64,000 bases of DNA from Pseudomonas purpurea (GCF_039908635.1 NZ_CP150918.1:5410001-5474000), one strand, 5' to 3'. Counted from the stretch's first letter, positions 36,220 to 48,096 are shown. Made by a program: numbers and translations. The notes: generated from the sequence alone by a model not told the origin.

Positions 36220-37626
36220 ATGGGCCTGAATAATCAGTGGATGCAACGCGATCTCGCGGTACTGTGGCATCCCTGCACCCAGATGAAAGACCACGAACAG
36301 CTGCCGCTGATCCCGATCAAGCGCGGTGAAGGTGTGTGGCTCGAAGACTTCGAAGGCAAACGCTACCTCGACGCGGTGAGCTCCTGGTGGGTCAACGTGT
36401 TCGGCCACGCCAACCCGCGCATCAACCAGCGGATCAAGGACCAGGTCGATCAACTGGAACACGTGATCCTGGCCGGTTTCAGCCACCAACCGGTGATCGA
36501 GCTGTCCGAGCGGCTGGTGAAGATCACCCCGGAAGGCCTGACCCGGTGCTTCTACGCCGATAACGGGTCGTCCTGCATCGAAGTCGCGCTGAAAATGAGC
36601 TTTCACTACTGGCTCAACCGCGGCCAGCCTGCCAAAAAGCGCTTCGTCACCCTGAGCAACAGCTACCACGGCGAAACCATCGCCGCGATGTCGGTCGGCG
36701 ACGTGCCGCTGTTCACCGAAACCTACAAGGCCCTGCTGCTGGACACCATCAAGGTGCCAAGCCCGGATTGCTATCTGCGCCCCGAAAGCATGAGCTGGGA
36801 AGAACACTCGCGCATTATGTTCACCGCGATGGAGCAGACCCTGGCCGAGAACCACGACACGGTGGCGGCGGTGATCGTCGAACCGTTGATCCAGGGCGCG
36901 GGCGGCATGCGCATGTACCACCCGGTGTACCTGAAACTGTTGCGAGAAGCCTGTGACCGTTACGGCGTGCACCTGATCCACGACGAAATCGCCGTCGGCT
37001 TCGGCCGCACCGGGACGATGTTCGCCTGCGAGCAGGCCGGCATTCGCCCGGACTTCCTGTGCCTGTCCAAAGCCCTGACCGGCGGTTATCTGCCGCTGGC
37101 GGCGTGCGTCACCACGGATGAGGTCTACAGCGCCTTCTACGATGAATACCCGACCCTGCGCGCCTTCCTGCATTCCCACAGCTACACCGGCAACCCGCTG
37201 GCCTGTGCGGCAGCGCTGGCAACGCTGGACATCTTCGAAGAAGACAACGTCATCGAGAACAACAAGGCCCTGGCCCAGCGCATGGCCACCGCGACCGCAC
37301 ACCTGGTGGATCACCCCCATGTGTCGGAAGTGCGTCAGACCGGCATGGTGCTGGCCATCGAGATGGTGCAGGACAAGGCCAGTAAAACCGCTTACCCGTG
37401 GCAAGAACGTCGTGGGCTGAAGGTGTTCCAGCATGCGCTGGAGCGTGGCGCGCTGCTGCGGCCGCTGGGCAACGTGGTGTATTTCCTGCCGCCGTACGTG
37501 ATTACGCCCGAGCAGATCGACTTCCTGGCCGAAGTCGCCAGTGAAGGGATCGATATCGCTACCAGCAACAAGGTCAGCGTGGCGGTGCCGAAGGACTTCC
37601 ATCCGGGGTTCCGCGATCCGGGCTAG
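36220..37626 (+). CDS. bioA: Adenosylmethionine-8-amino-7-oxononanoate aminotransferase
   Basis: A 468-residue class III PLP aminotransferase. BioA converts KAPA to DAPA using SAM as amino donor in biotin synthesis. LWHPCTQMKDH at the N-terminus, VSSWWVNVFGHANPRIN, NGSSCIEVALKM, HDEIAVGFGRTGTMFACE and the PLP-lysine segment LSKALTGGYLPLAA are all present. It stands apart from other bio genes here. Confidence 0.96.
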   Translation: MGLNNQWMQRDLAVLWHPCTQMKDHEQLPLIPIKRGEGVWLEDFEGKRYLDAVSSWWVNVFGHANPRINQRIKDQVDQLEHVILAGFSHQPVIELSERLVKITPEGLTRCFYADNGSSCIEVALKMSFHYWLNRGQPAKKRFVTLSNSYHGETIAAMSVGDVPLFTETYKALLLDTIKVPSPDCYLRPESMSWEEHSRIMFTAMEQTLAENHDTVAAVIVEPLIQGAGGMRMYHPVYLKLLREACDRYGVHLIHDEIAVGFGRTGTMFACEQAGIRPDFLCLSKALTGGYLPLAACVTTDEVYSAFYDEYPTLRAFLHSHSYTGNPLACAAALATLDIFEEDNVIENNKALAQRMATATAHLVDHPHVSEVRQTGMVLAIEMVQDKASKTAYPWQERRGLKVFQHALERGALLRPLGNVVYFLPPYVITPEQIDFLAEVASEGIDIATSNKVSVAVPKDFHPGFRDPG

Positions 37627-37655
37627 AGCCTGACAGAGCTCCCTGTGAGGGGAGC

Positions 37656-37798
37656 TTGCCTGTGGCGAGGGAGCTTGCTCCCGCTCGGCTGCGAAGCAGT
37701 CGTAACCCGGCAGATGCGTATGAACCAAAAAAACGCGGCTGCAGGTTTTGGGGCCGCTTCGCGTCCCAGCGGGAGCAAGCTCCCTCGCCACAAAAGCT
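37656..37798. repeat. Long inverted repeat of the CTGTGGCGAGGGAGCTTGCTCCC family
   Basis: Arms TGTGGCGAGGGAGCTTGCTCCCGCT (about 37662-37686) and its complement (about 37768-37792) enclose about 80 bases including GGCTGCGAAGCAG / GCCGCTTCGC-like pairing. This second repeat family also occurs at 47950, 51718 and 57243. It separates bioA from rsmE. Confidence 0.85.
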
Positions 37799-37852
37799 TT
37801 TCGCCACAGATCATCGCCAAGCCGCACATTCAAATTTTTACAGAGAACCAGA

Positions 37853-38572
37853 ATGAGACTGTCCCGCTTCTTTATCGACCCCCCCCTGAGCCTCGGCGAA
37901 CATGAGCTGCCCGAAGCCCAGGCGCACTACATCAGCCGCGTGCTGCGCATGGCCGAGGGCGATGCGTTGCAAGTGTTCGACGGCTCTGGCCAGGAGTTCC
38001 TCGGCACGCTGGCGGAGGTCGGCAAGAAACGCGTACGCGTGGCGTTGACGGAAAGCTTCGCCGGGCAAATCGAGTCGCCACTGCACATTCACCTGGGCCA
38101 GGGCCTGTCCCGGGGCGAGCGGATGGATTGGGCAATTCAAAAAGCCACCGAGTTGGGTGTGAACGAAATCACTCCGATCTTCAGCGATCGCTGTGAAGTC
38201 CGGCTCAAGGATGAACGCGCCGACAAGCGTTTACAGCACTGGCGCCAGGTCGCCATCAGTGCTTGCGAGCAATGCGGGCGCTCACGCGTACCGGTCATTC
38301 ACCCGCCGCTGCTGCTGGCCGATTGGCTGAAACAGACCGAGGCCGAGTTGAAGCTGGTGCTGCACCCGGTGGCCGAACCGCTGGTGAGCCATGCCAAGCC
38401 TGCGACCCTGGCATTTCTGATCGGCCCGGAAGGCGGGTTGTCGGATGCCGAAGTCGATCAGGCCAAGAGCGCCGGCTACCACGCCGCCCGCCTCGGCCCG
38501 CGAGTGCTGCGCACCGAAACCGCGCCCGTGGTGGCGTTGGCCGTGGCCCAGCAGCTTTGGGGCGACTTTTAG
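37853..38572 (+). CDS. rsmE: 16S rRNA (uracil-1498-N3)-methyltransferase
   Basis: A 239-residue SPOUT-class methyltransferase. An N-terminal PUA-like domain (QAHYISRVLRMAEGD) is followed by the trefoil-knot domain with FLIGPEGGLSDAEV and LGPRVLRTETAPVVAL, the SAM-binding knot. It methylates U1498 of 16S rRNA. ATG at 37853 chosen by homology; the frame extends upstream into the repeat. Confidence 0.96.
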   Translation: MRLSRFFIDPPLSLGEHELPEAQAHYISRVLRMAEGDALQVFDGSGQEFLGTLAEVGKKRVRVALTESFAGQIESPLHIHLGQGLSRGERMDWAIQKATELGVNEITPIFSDRCEVRLKDERADKRLQHWRQVAISACEQCGRSRVPVIHPPLLLADWLKQTEAELKLVLHPVAEPLVSHAKPATLAFLIGPEGGLSDAEVDQAKSAGYHAARLGPRVLRTETAPVVALAVAQQLWGDF

Positions 38573-38576
38573 GACC

Positions 38577-38646
38577 CCATCGCGAGCAAGCTCGCTCCCT
38601 CAGGAACAGCGGCGCCTTTGTGGGAGCGAGCTTGCTCGCGATGGCC
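38577..38646. repeat. REP pair (GAGCGAGCTTGCTCGCGAT variant)
   Basis: Two inverted cores, about 38579-38600 and 38619-38643, between the convergent rsmE and hemolysin-III genes, separated by less than 20 bases. Confidence 0.85.
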
Positions 38647-38656
38647 GCGCCTCGAT

Positions 38657-39274
38657 CTAAAGGACGTAGAACAGGATCGCCACGAAGTGCAGCAGACTGC
38701 CGGCAATGACGAACAGGTGCCAGATACCGTGAGCGTGGCGCAGTCGGCTGTCGAGGGCGAAGAAGATGATGCCGACGGTATAAAACACCCCGCCCGCCGC
38801 CAGCCAGGCAAACCCCGCGCCGCCCAGCGCGGCCATCAACGGTTTGACCGCCACCAGCACGATCCAGCCCATCACCGCGTAGATCACAATCGACAGGATT
38901 CGCGCTTCGGAGCGTGGCTTGATCTCTTGCAGCATGCCGATCACCGCCAGCCCCCAGACGATGCCGAACAACGTCCAGCCCCACGGCCCGCGCAGCGTGA
39001 CCAGGCAAAACGGCGTGTAACTGCCGGCAATCAGTAGGTAAATCGACAGGTGATCGACCTTCTGCATGATGGTTTTCGCCCGGCCGCGCACGCTGTGGTA
39101 CACCGTCGACACGCTGTACAGCACCAACAAGGTGAACCCGTAGATCGCCACGCTGACAATCTTCCATGGGTTGCCGTCCATGCTGGCAATCACCAGCAAC
39201 CAGACCGCCCCGACAAACGCTGCAATCGCACCTAGCAGATGGGTCCAGGCGTTGAATCTTTCCCCGTGATACAT
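38657..39274 (-). CDS. Hemolysin III / PAQR family membrane protein (TrhA-like)
   Basis: A 205-residue protein with seven hydrophobic segments. It has the PAQR family hallmarks: RFNAWTHLLGA at the N-terminus, STVYHS, the DHLSIYLLIAGSYTPF segment, and HAHGIWHLFVIAGSLLHF at the end. These His/Asp/Ser residues form a metal site in relatives. The E. coli homologue TrhA affects membrane energetics and fluidity. Despite the family name it is not expected to be a toxin. Confidence 0.9.
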   Translation of the reverse strand: MYHGERFNAWTHLLGAIAAFVGAVWLLVIASMDGNPWKIVSVAIYGFTLLVLYSVSTVYHSVRGRAKTIMQKVDHLSIYLLIAGSYTPFCLVTLRGPWGWTLFGIVWGLAVIGMLQEIKPRSEARILSIVIYAVMGWIVLVAVKPLMAALGGAGFAWLAAGGVFYTVGIIFFALDSRLRHAHGIWHLFVIAGSLLHFVAILFYVL

Positions 39275-39419
39275 GTGTGACTCACCTTAAAAACCAGGAC
39301 AAACGTGCGCAAGGCTCAGGCTTGTAGCCTGAAAGCGCAATGTTTCAGAAGAATGTTGTTTCCAACGTGGATCGTTCCCCGCGGACGCGTTCGACCCGTC
39401 GACATGGCAACGATCAACC

Positions 39420-39875
39420 TCAGGCCAACCCCGCCCCCACCAGCAACTCCTCCAGCGCCAACAGGTCCGGAACCTTGGCCACTTGTTCGGCGACCTGCAC
39501 CGCGGCGTGTTCCAGGGTGCACAGCGGCACGTCGACGTAACTCAACTGGCTGTCGAGTTTGTAGGAACGCGGGATACCCTGCACCAGCAAGGCAATGAAC
39601 TTGAGGTCCGGGCGACCGCCAAGGGCATTAAGCACGACGATGCGGGCGCGGTCGCCGATCACGGTTTTCTGGCCGCACGCCGACTCGAAACTCAACAGCG
39701 GGATTTTCCGGTCACGCCAGCTCACCAGCCCCAGGTACCAGGGCGGCGAGTCGAGATCGAAGGTACCGGGCTGGTAGTCGATCAGTTCAGCCACGGCAAC
39801 GTTGGGCAGGATCAGGTTGCGATCCGCCAACGGCAGCAGCAGCCCGGTGAGGTTGCTGGCGCGATGTTCATGCAT
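39420..39875 (-). CDS. chpC: CheW-like adaptor ChpC
   Basis: A 151-residue CheW-domain protein (LLLPLADRNLILPNVAVAEL, WYLGLVSWRDRKIPLLSF). It would link a receptor to the ChpA kinase. Its start overlaps the end of chpA by 8 bases. chpB, the methylesterase between chpA and chpC in P. aeruginosa, is absent. In the 145 bases upstream of trhA lies a small hairpin TCAGGCT-TGT-AGCCTGA (39316-39332) without a T run. Confidence 0.9.
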   Translation of the reverse strand: MHEHRASNLTGLLLPLADRNLILPNVAVAELIDYQPGTFDLDSPPWYLGLVSWRDRKIPLLSFESACGQKTVIGDRARIVVLNALGGRPDLKFIALLVQGIPRSYKLDSQLSYVDVPLCTLEHAAVQVAEQVAKVPDLLALEELLVGAGLA

Positions 39876-42800
39876 GGGTTTTGCTCCACAGGGCGATGCT
39901 CTCGAGCAACACCGATTCCTGGTACGGCTTGCCCAGGTAATCGTTGACGCCGATGGCCATGGCGCGGTCGCGGTGTTTCTGGCCGGTGCGCGAGGTAATC
40001 ATGATGATCGGCAAGTGCTGCAAACGCGGGTCATTGCGTACCTGCATGGCCACTTCGAAGCCGTCCATGCGTGGCATTTCGATGTCCAGCAGCATCAGGT
40101 CCGGCAGGTGGTCTTCGAGCACCAGCATCGCGTCGACTCCGTCCTTGGCGGTCAGCACGTTCATGCCGTGGCGTTCGAGCAGACGGCTGGTGACCTTGCG
40201 CACGGTGACCGAATCGTCGACCACCAACACCAGCATCGGCCGCTGCGCCTGGGTGTCGTTGCCGGACTCCTGCACGACGATACGCGACGGCACACGGGCC
40301 TGCATCGCCCGGATCGGTGCCAGCAGATCAAGAATCAGCACCACCCGGCCATCGCCCAGAATGGTCGCGCCCGACAACCCCTGCACCCCGGCGAACTGCG
40401 GCCCGAGGCTCTTGACCACGATTTCCCGGGTGCCGGCCATGGCGTCGACCTGCACCGCGATGTGCCGTTCGTTGCACTGCACCAGCAGCACCGGCAACGG
40501 CAGGCTCTGGCCCAGCAGTTTCGGGCGCACGCTGGTTTTCAGCAGTTCACCCAGGTAACACAGTTCATAGTGCTGCCCCGCGTACGTGTAGCGCGGCGGG
40601 TCGAGCTGATAGTACGCCTCCAGTTCATTGGGCAGCACGCGCACGATCCCGTCGATGGTGTTCAGCGGAATCGCGTACTGATCCTCCGCACACTGCACCA
40701 TCAGTGCGCGGTTGACCGACACGGTGAACGGCAGCCGAATGCGAAAATGCACGCCCTGCCCAGGCACAGAGTCGATGGTCATGGTGCCGCCCAGTTGCCG
40801 GACTTCTTCGTGAACCACGTCCATGCCGACACCGCGCCCGGAGATCTGGGTGATTTTCTCGGCGGTGGAAAACCCCGGTTGCAGAATGAACTGCAAGACA
40901 TCGCGGTCACTGATCTCGGTGTTCGGGTCAAGCAACCCGCGCTTGATCGCCTTGCGCCGCACGGCCTCCAGCGGCACCCCGGCGCCGTCGTCGCGGATGT
41001 CGAAAATGATGTCGCCGCCCTCGCGGGACAGGTCGAGGGTGATCCGTCCCTGGGCAGGCTTGCCGGCCGCCACGCGCACCTCGGCGGCTTCCAGACCGTG
41101 GTCGACGGCATTGCGCAGCATGTGCTCCAGCGGCGCGGCCATGCGTTCCAGCACGTTACGGTCCATCTCGCCTTCGGCGTTGCCGACGATGAATTCGACA
41201 TCCTTGCCCAGCTCGCTTGAAACCTGGCGGACGATGCGTTTGAGTCGCGGCAACATCCGCTCGAACGGCACCATGCGCGTGCGCATCAGGCCTTCCTGCA
41301 ATTCGGTGTTGATGCGGCCCTGCTGCTGCAACAGGTTTTCTGCGTCATGGTTGCGTCGGTCGAGGGTTTCCTTGAGGTCGAGCAAGTCGGAGGCGGATTC
41401 AAACAGCGCCCGCGACAGCTGTTGCAACTGGGAATGGCGATCCATCTCCAGCGGGTCGAATTCTTCATAACCCAAGCGCTCGGCCTCAACCTGCTGACGA
41501 CTGAGAATCCGCCCCTGGGTTTCGGTATCGAGTCGGCGCAACTGGTCGCGCATCCGCTCGATGGTGGTTTCCATCTCGCTCAGGGCCACGCGGGCATCGT
41601 TGACTTGTTGTTCGATCCGCCCTCGAAAGATCGAGGTTTCGCCCGCGAGGTTGACCAGATCATCCAGCAACTCTGCCGAGACCTTGACCATGTCAGCGGC
41701 GATCTCGGCTGGCACAACCGGCGCCTCGGGCTTGACCGGCAGCGGCGCGAGCGGTTCTGCCGCGGGTGCCTCTGGAGCGTTGGCCGCTGGGTGGGTGAAG
41801 TCGCGGATCGCCTCGATCAGTTCCTCGGCCGGCAACACCGGTTGACCGGCGCGCGTCGCGTCGAGCATCTGCGCCAGGCGATCCTGGCAGCCCTGCAACA
41901 GAGCAAACAGCGCGGCGGTCGGTTGCAGCAGCCCGGCCGACAAGCCTTCGTAGAGAAACTCCAGCTCATGGGCCAGGTCGCCGATCGGGGTGATTTCGAC
42001 CATCCGCGCACCGCCCTTGAGGGTGTGCAGGTCGCGCAGCAGGGTTTCGACTTCCTGACGGCTTTGCGGCTCGGCTTGCCAGCGCACCAGCGCCGCGCCT
42101 GAGCTGTCGATAATGTCGAACCCTTCTTCGAGGAAGATCTCCAGCAACTCCGGGTCGTGCGCCGCCGGGTCGAACTCGGCCGGTGCTTCCAGCGTTTCAG
42201 GACTGCCAGCGTTGCCCTGGCGAAACTCGCGAATGGCCTCGATCAGCGCCGTCGGGTCGTCCAGCGATTGCTGGCCTTGCAGTTGCTCTAACAACACCGC
42301 GAGCCGGTCATGGCTCTGTTGCAGCAACGACGCCAGGTCCGCGCCGTGGCTGTGGCGTCGGTCCACCAGCCCTTCGTAAAGACTTTCCAGCTCATGGGCC
42401 AGGTCGCCGACCGGCCCGACCTCGGCCATCCGCGCGCCACCCTTGAGGGTATGCAAGTCGCGCTGCAGCGACGACAACGGTGCCGCATTGTCCGGGTCGC
42501 GCAACCAGCGCTGCAAAGCCTGGCCCGCGCTTTCGAGGATGTCCGCCGCTTCTTCGAGGAAGATCGAGACAATTTCATCGTCCGGGCTGGGTTGCGCCGC
42601 TGACGCTTGCTCAAGCGTTGCCGTGGCACTGCCCAGCTCGGTGATGCTCAGGGTTCGGCTGCCGTCGCTGCGAATCAGGCCCATGGCCGAGGGGTCGAGG
42701 CCCTCATCGAGCAACTCGCGCAATGCCCGGACACGGGCAGGCTGCGGGCTGACTTCCTGGCCCGCAGCCAGTTCGTCGAGCATGTTGATCAGGGCTTCGT

Positions 42801-45800
42801 GGGCACTTTGTGCTTCATGGAAAAACCGGTCGCTGACCGCCAGGCTGCTTTCTTCCACCGCGCCATACAGGTCGAGCAACGCCTCGCAGAGCTCATCCAC
42901 CGGGTGCAGGTCCGCCAGGTGCGCGCCTTCGCCCAGTGTCGTCAGCTCATCGAGCAACGCGCTGAGTTCCAGACGTTCGCCGGGGTGCTGCTGCCAGCGC
43001 TGAAGCAGGCTTTCGGCATCCAGCAGGATGTCCATGCCCTGGGCCAGGAAGTTGTTGATGAGCTGCGGATCACGCTTGATTCGCAGCCCGGTATTCGGCG
43101 CACTGAGAATGGCTTCAAGCCGTTCGGCGAGCAGGGTCCGGGTGCGTTCGATAAGGCTTTGGGCACCGGCAATCTCGGCCAGCGGGTCGCGGTCCAACTG
43201 CTTCAGGCCCCGGCGAAACAGGCCTTCGGCTTCAAGCAGCAACTCGACTTCGTCCAGGTCCAGCGGCATCTGGTGCGCCTTGAACTCGCGGGCGAGGTGG
43301 TCCAGCGGTGCCGCCAGTTCAGCAATCGGCAACACGCCGGCCATCGACGCGCTGCCCTTGAGCGTGTGCAGTGCGCGCTGCAACTCGTCGCTGGCCTGCA
43401 AGGGCATGTGCTCGGCGGCCTGATCGAGAAAGCGGTTGAGGCTGGCGAGGTGGGTTTCGGCCTCGTTGCGAAAGATCTCCAGCAACTGCGGATCGAGAGC
43501 GGCGTCCTGAGGCGAAATGCCTTCTGGAGCCGCATCATCACCCTTGGCCAGTGCGTGGGCACGGGCAGCCAAGCGGTCGACATCATCGCGCTGGCGCTGG
43601 CCATTGGCGGCAAACTCGTCCACCAGTTCAGGCAACAACTCCAAAGCATCGGCCAACAGCTGCTGCACCGCCGCGCCGGGTTCGACACTGCGTTCCAGCA
43701 CACGGTTGAGCAGGTTCTCCATCGCCCAGGCCAGCTCGGCGAGGACCAGCGCACGGACCATCCGACCGCTGCCTTTCAAGGTATGGAAGGCCCGACGCAA
43801 CTCACCCAGGGCCGAAGCACTGTCAGGGCTGGCGGACCAGCGCGGCAGGTACTCGCGCAGCACATCGAGGACTTCGTCGGTCTCCTCAAGGAACACTTCA
43901 CGCAGCTCGTCATCCACCGGCTCCTCGTCGAGCGGCGGCGGCAACAGGCTACCCGGCGTATTGAGGGCCGGCGGGTTCACGGCGGACACCGGGCTGGCGA
44001 GCACTTCGGCCAGGGATTGCACCACCTGCGGGTCGTCCAGTGGCTGCAAGCCCTGCATCGCCCGCGCTTCGCCGGGGCCGAGCACGTCATTGAGCAGCGG
44101 CACCTGCGGCTCGCGAGGGAAATAGCCCAGCGCCGCGAGGCTTTGCTCGGCAACGTCCAGCAGCGCCTCGCCGGGCGCTTCATGATCGTCGCTCAAACGC
44201 TCCAGATAATATTCGAGGCTGGTGATCGCATCCGCCAGGTGGTCGAGTTGCTGCCAGCCGGGCTGGGCCTGATCCACCAGCAGGTGCTCGCGGATAAACC
44301 CGTTACAGGCTTCCAACAGGCTCGCCGCACGGCTCAACGGAATCATCGCCAGCGCGCCACGCACCTGGGTCAACAGGGCCGGCAGCGGTTGCAGGTGCTG
44401 GCGGTCCCAGCCAGCGTCGATGTAGTCGACGATCATGTCCTTGGCCTGTTGCAGGCAGATGCGGGCTTCCTTGATGACAATCTGGTGGATCTGCGTCAGG
44501 TCGGTGGTCGGCAGGCGGCTTTCTTCACGGTTTTCCGGTTCGACGGTGCCGACCATTCCGGCCAGGGTCGCCTCGACATAGAGCAACGCACCCGCAACAT
44601 CCATCAGGATCGCGTCGTTGGGTTCGCGCTGGCCCTGGGCAAGGCTCTGGACCACCGCCAACTGATCGATGATGACCTTGCGCGGCTGGCCGAAACCCAG
44701 CACCGCCAAGGTGTCGGCGATCTGCCGCAACGGCGCCAGCAGGCTGTCGAGGTCCGAGGTGTGCTGCCGGTCGCTGCGCACGAACAGGTCGAGCCGTTCC
44801 TTGACCCGCACCAGCTCTTCGCACAGCGCGGCAAGCACCGAGCGCATGGCATCGCGGTCAGGGCCGGCCAGGCGGGCGCGTTCCTCATCGACCATGGCGC
44901 TGTCCGGCAGCGCCTCATCCAGTCCGTAACGTTCTTTCATGGTATGCATCTGCGCGCTGGGGTATTGGGCCTTGGCAATATAGAACAACAAGCTCTTGAG
45001 CAACTCGGGCGGGGGCCGGTTCATTGATCCCGGTCATGCCCTGCTCAAGCAGACGCTTGAGCTCCTTGTCGGCGTCCTTGAACAGGCTGCGCAACGCGGG
45101 GCTGTTGGCGATGCAGCCTTGCGCCATGCCTTCGACCAGCGCCGACGCCACTTGCCACAACGGGTTCAGCGGCGAGTTGCGACACAGCCCTTCCAGGCGG
45201 GCGAAGACCTTGGCCAGGTAACCGACGTTGGTTTCATCGTCCTGCTCACGTAGCAGGCCGACCAGGCCCATTTGCAGCAGTTGCCGGGCCTTGCGCAGCA
45301 TGTTCGGCAGGTCGGGGGGCTCGAGCAGCGTCAGCGCGGCGGCATCCAGCGGTGCGATCACCGGCAGGTGCGGGCTGAACAGGCTGGTTTCCGACAACAG
45401 GCTCTCGTCCCGGGCGCTGCGCAGGTCGTTGATCAGCGGCAGCACCACCAGCGGTAAATCACGGCGGGCGCTGTGAACACGGTCAAGGTAGATCGGCAAC
45501 TGGCCCAAGGCCTGTTGCAACACGTGAATCGCTTCGTCACGATGGCTGACGCGGTTCTGCTGCAAGGCGCCGGCCAGTTGCTCCATTTCTTCGGCAAGCA
45601 GGGCCGCGCCATAGAACTCGACCATTTGCAGGCTGCCGTGGACCTGATGGATACAGGCCAGGCACTCGTCGATGGCCGGCGTCACCTGCGGGTCCTCGGC
45701 CAGGGTGTCGAGGGCCACGTTTTCGAGGGCCAGAGAAGCCTGCTTCAGCGTTTCGGCAATTTCGCCCTTGACCCATTCGAGGGCCACATAGTCGTGCCGA

Positions 45801-45808
45801 TCACCCAT
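39868..45808 (-). pseudogene. chpA: Hybrid chemosensory histidine kinase ChpA, +1 frameshift
   Basis: ChpA controls type IV pili and twitching. The N-terminal part (MGDRHDYVALEW from 45808) has an HPt-like domain and runs to LEQGMTGINEPAP. The match then continues one base out of frame from ELLKSLLFYIAKAQYPSAQ to the end. Removing one C from the CCCCC run at about 45011-45015 restores a protein of roughly 1980 residues. The large part has several HPt domains with HTLKGS/HTLKGG motifs, a HATPase domain (GRGVGMDVV), a CheW domain, and a C-terminal receiver domain with VVDDS and DIEMPRMDG. A homopolymer miscount is a strong alternative to real mutation. As written the second frame could start at an internal ATG at 45024. 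Confidence 0.88.
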
Positions 45809-45845
45809 AACCACTCCAGTCAATTTCATTCACCGCGTTCAGGGC

Positions 45846-47906
45846 TCAGGCCTGACCGGCGTCTCGCGCAGGGGCCGTCGGCAAGGTGAAGCCCGACACC
45901 GAACGGCGCAACTGGCTGGCCATCTTCGCCAGGTTGCCGATGCTCTCGGCGGTGGCGGTCGAGCCCGACGAGGTCTGTGTGGTGATCTGCTGGATCACGT
46001 TCATCGTCAAGGAGATCTGACCGGCCGACGACGTCTGTTGCTGCGCCGCGTTGGAAATGCTCTGGATCAGCGCCGCGAGGGTTTTCGACACGCCTTCGAT
46101 TTCCTCCAGAGCCACTCCGGCATCCTGCGCCAGCCGCGCGCCGCGCACCACCTCGGTGGTGGTCTGCTCCATGGAAATCACTGCTTCGTTGGTGTCGGTC
46201 TGGATCGCCCGCACCAGGGTTTCGATCTGCCGGGTCGCCGCCGACGAGCGCTCGGCCAGACGCTGCACTTCATCGGCCACCACCGCAAAACCGCGCCCGG
46301 CGTCGCCCGCCATGGAAGCCTGAATCGCCGCGTTGAGGGCCAGGATGTTGGTCTGGTCGGCAATGTCATCGATCAGGCTAACGATATCGCCGATCTCCTG
46401 CGAAGATTCGCCCAAACGCTTGATACGCTTGGCGGTGTCCTGGATCTGTTCTCGAATGTTGTCCATGCCGTGGATGGTGTTGTGCACCACCTCGTTGCCC
46501 TTGTTGGCGATTTCCACCGAACGCTCGGCCACCGCCGAGGACTCGGCAGCGTTGGCCGACACCTGGTCGATGGACTGGGCCATTTCGTTGATCGAAGCCG
46601 ATGCTTCGCAAATCTGCTGGGCCTGATGCTCGGACGCCTGGGCCAGGTGCATGGCCGTGGCCTGGGTTTCCTGCACGGCCGCCGCGACTTGACCGGCCGT
46701 GAGGTTGATGGTCGCCACCAGATCGCGCAACTGGTCGACCGAGTAGTTGATCGAGTCGGCGATGGTCCCGGTAAAGTCTTCGGTCACCGAAGCCGTCACC
46801 GTGAGATCACCGTCGGCCAGGTCCGCGATTTCATCGAGCAGGCGCATGATCGCGTTCTGATTGCGTTCGTTTTTCTCGGCGGTTTCCTGCAACTGGCGAT
46901 TGGTCTCACGGACCATCACCAAGCCGATCAGGATGATCGAGGCCAGCGCCAGCAAGCCCAGCACGTAACCGCCGATGGTGTCGGTGGTGTGCCCGCCCAC
47001 CAGGTTTTCAAAGCTGCTGGCCAGGTGCGACGCTTCGTCGAGCAAGGTCTGGGACAGGCTGAAAATGTTACTCGCCGACTCGCGCACCTTGAACAGTTCG
47101 GGGGAGGTTTCGAGGATTTCATCCACGGAGCCGGAGACGAACTCGAACAACTCGGCAATCTCGGTCAGCCGCGCGCGGGCGTCGCGGTCTTCGACCTGGC
47201 TGATCTTCAGCGCCGGGTTGCCCTGGAGCATGCCATTGAGCACCTGGCCAAAACGCGCTGCGTCACGGCCGAAGGCGTCGGCTGCCTGCTGGGCGTTTTC
47301 GTCTCCGGCCAGCACGGTGTTGACCGCGCCGAGAATCCGTTCGGCCAGCAACGACTGACGCTGGGCCACGGCGACCTGTGTGGCGGGGGCGCCGCGCTGG
47401 AGCAGGATGTCGACGACTTTTTCGGACTCGACCTGCAACTGCGGCACGGTTTCGGCCAGGGTCGCGGCGACTTGATGCAAGGACAACACGGTCTGTTCGC
47501 TGGAGAGGATCGCGTCGGTGTTCTTCAGCAGGCGCTCCCAGTCCAGCTGCACGGCGCGCATTTCCGGGCGCACGGTCGACGGCGCGGGCGGCAGGCCGGT
47601 GGCCGGGTCGCCCTTCTTCAGAAAGCTCCAGCGCTGGGCAAAGTCGTTGCGTGCATCGCTCAGCAGTTTGAACGCCGCAGCCTTGCCGGCCGCCGCTTCG
47701 GTGGCGTTCTTGGCAATGCGCTGGGACAGCACGCGCAGCTCACCGGCATGGCCGATGTACTGTTTGTCGTAGGTAGCCTGGGTATTGAGGTAGGCGAAGT
47801 TGGCGAACAGCAACACGATGAAAATGATCAGCGCGATGAACAGCACGATGATCTGCGACCGGCTGCGCGACCCTTCCGTTGGCTTACCTGCTTTTGCTTT
47901 TGTCAT
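45846..47906 (-). CDS. pilJ: Type IV pilus chemoreceptor PilJ
   Basis: A 686-residue methyl-accepting receptor. Two membrane segments (about 20-42 and 314-336) flank a large periplasmic domain with PilJ-type four-helix modules. A HAMP-like region and a signalling domain follow, including the tip [18 protein letters not shown]. It feeds ChpA through PilI. Start MTKAKAGKP at 47906. No pilK methyltransferase gene lies between pilJ and chpA. Confidence 0.95.
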   Translation of the reverse strand: MTKAKAGKPTEGSRSRSQIIVLFIALIIFIVLLFANFAYLNTQATYDKQYIGHAGELRVLSQRIAKNATEAAAGKAAAFKLLSDARNDFAQRWSFLKKGDPATGLPPAPSTVRPEMRAVQLDWERLLKNTDAILSSEQTVLSLHQVAATLAETVPQLQVESEKVVDILLQRGAPATQVAVAQRQSLLAERILGAVNTVLAGDENAQQAADAFGRDAARFGQVLNGMLQGNPALKISQVEDRDARARLTEIAELFEFVSGSVDEILETSPELFKVRESASNIFSLSQTLLDEASHLASSFENLVGGHTTDTIGGYVLGLLALASIILIGLVMVRETNRQLQETAEKNERNQNAIMRLLDEIADLADGDLTVTASVTEDFTGTIADSINYSVDQLRDLVATINLTAGQVAAAVQETQATAMHLAQASEHQAQQICEASASINEMAQSIDQVSANAAESSAVAERSVEIANKGNEVVHNTIHGMDNIREQIQDTAKRIKRLGESSQEIGDIVSLIDDIADQTNILALNAAIQASMAGDAGRGFAVVADEVQRLAERSSAATRQIETLVRAIQTDTNEAVISMEQTTTEVVRGARLAQDAGVALEEIEGVSKTLAALIQSISNAAQQQTSSAGQISLTMNVIQQITTQTSSGSTATAESIGNLAKMASQLRRSVSGFTLPTAPARDAGQA

Positions 47907-47949
47907 CGATCCTCGCCTGTTAACCAACACCCTTTAGAACTCACCAAAG

Positions 47950-48076
47950 TACCTGTGGCGAGGGAGCTTGCTCCCCTTGGACCGGTCCGCGCTCGGGCGC
48001 AGCAGTCCCCTTCCTTTTTGGAAAAGAGGGCCGCTTCGCAGCCCAGCGAGAGCAAGCTCCCTCGCCACAAAAGCTT
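47950..48076. repeat. Long inverted repeat of the CTGTGGCGAGGGAGCTTGCTCCC family
   Basis: Arms at about 47952-47975 and 48047-48071 enclose about 70 bases with a GCTTCGCAGCCCAGC stretch shared with the copies near 37656 and 57243. It lies between pilI and pilJ inside an otherwise compact operon. Confidence 0.85.
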
Positions 48077-48096
48077 GCCCCCACAAAAGTCCGCAG

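Noticed and set aside
36034..37833. A 599-codon frame opposite bioA
   Set aside because: Shadow frame, runs into the intergenic repeat, no domain seen.
38657..39274. Hemolysin III as a virulence toxin linked to the T3SS
   Set aside because: The protein is a seven-helix PAQR-type membrane protein in core sequence; the family name is historical.
39316..39332. Hairpin TCAGGCT-TGT-AGCCTGA as a terminator
   Set aside because: There is no T run on either side and it lies upstream of trhA rather than after a gene end.
42607..45027. An 806-codon open frame on the plus strand opposite chpA
   Set aside because: It is an antisense shadow of a GC-rich gene; its translation shows no domain and chpA covers the same DNA with clear kinase domains.
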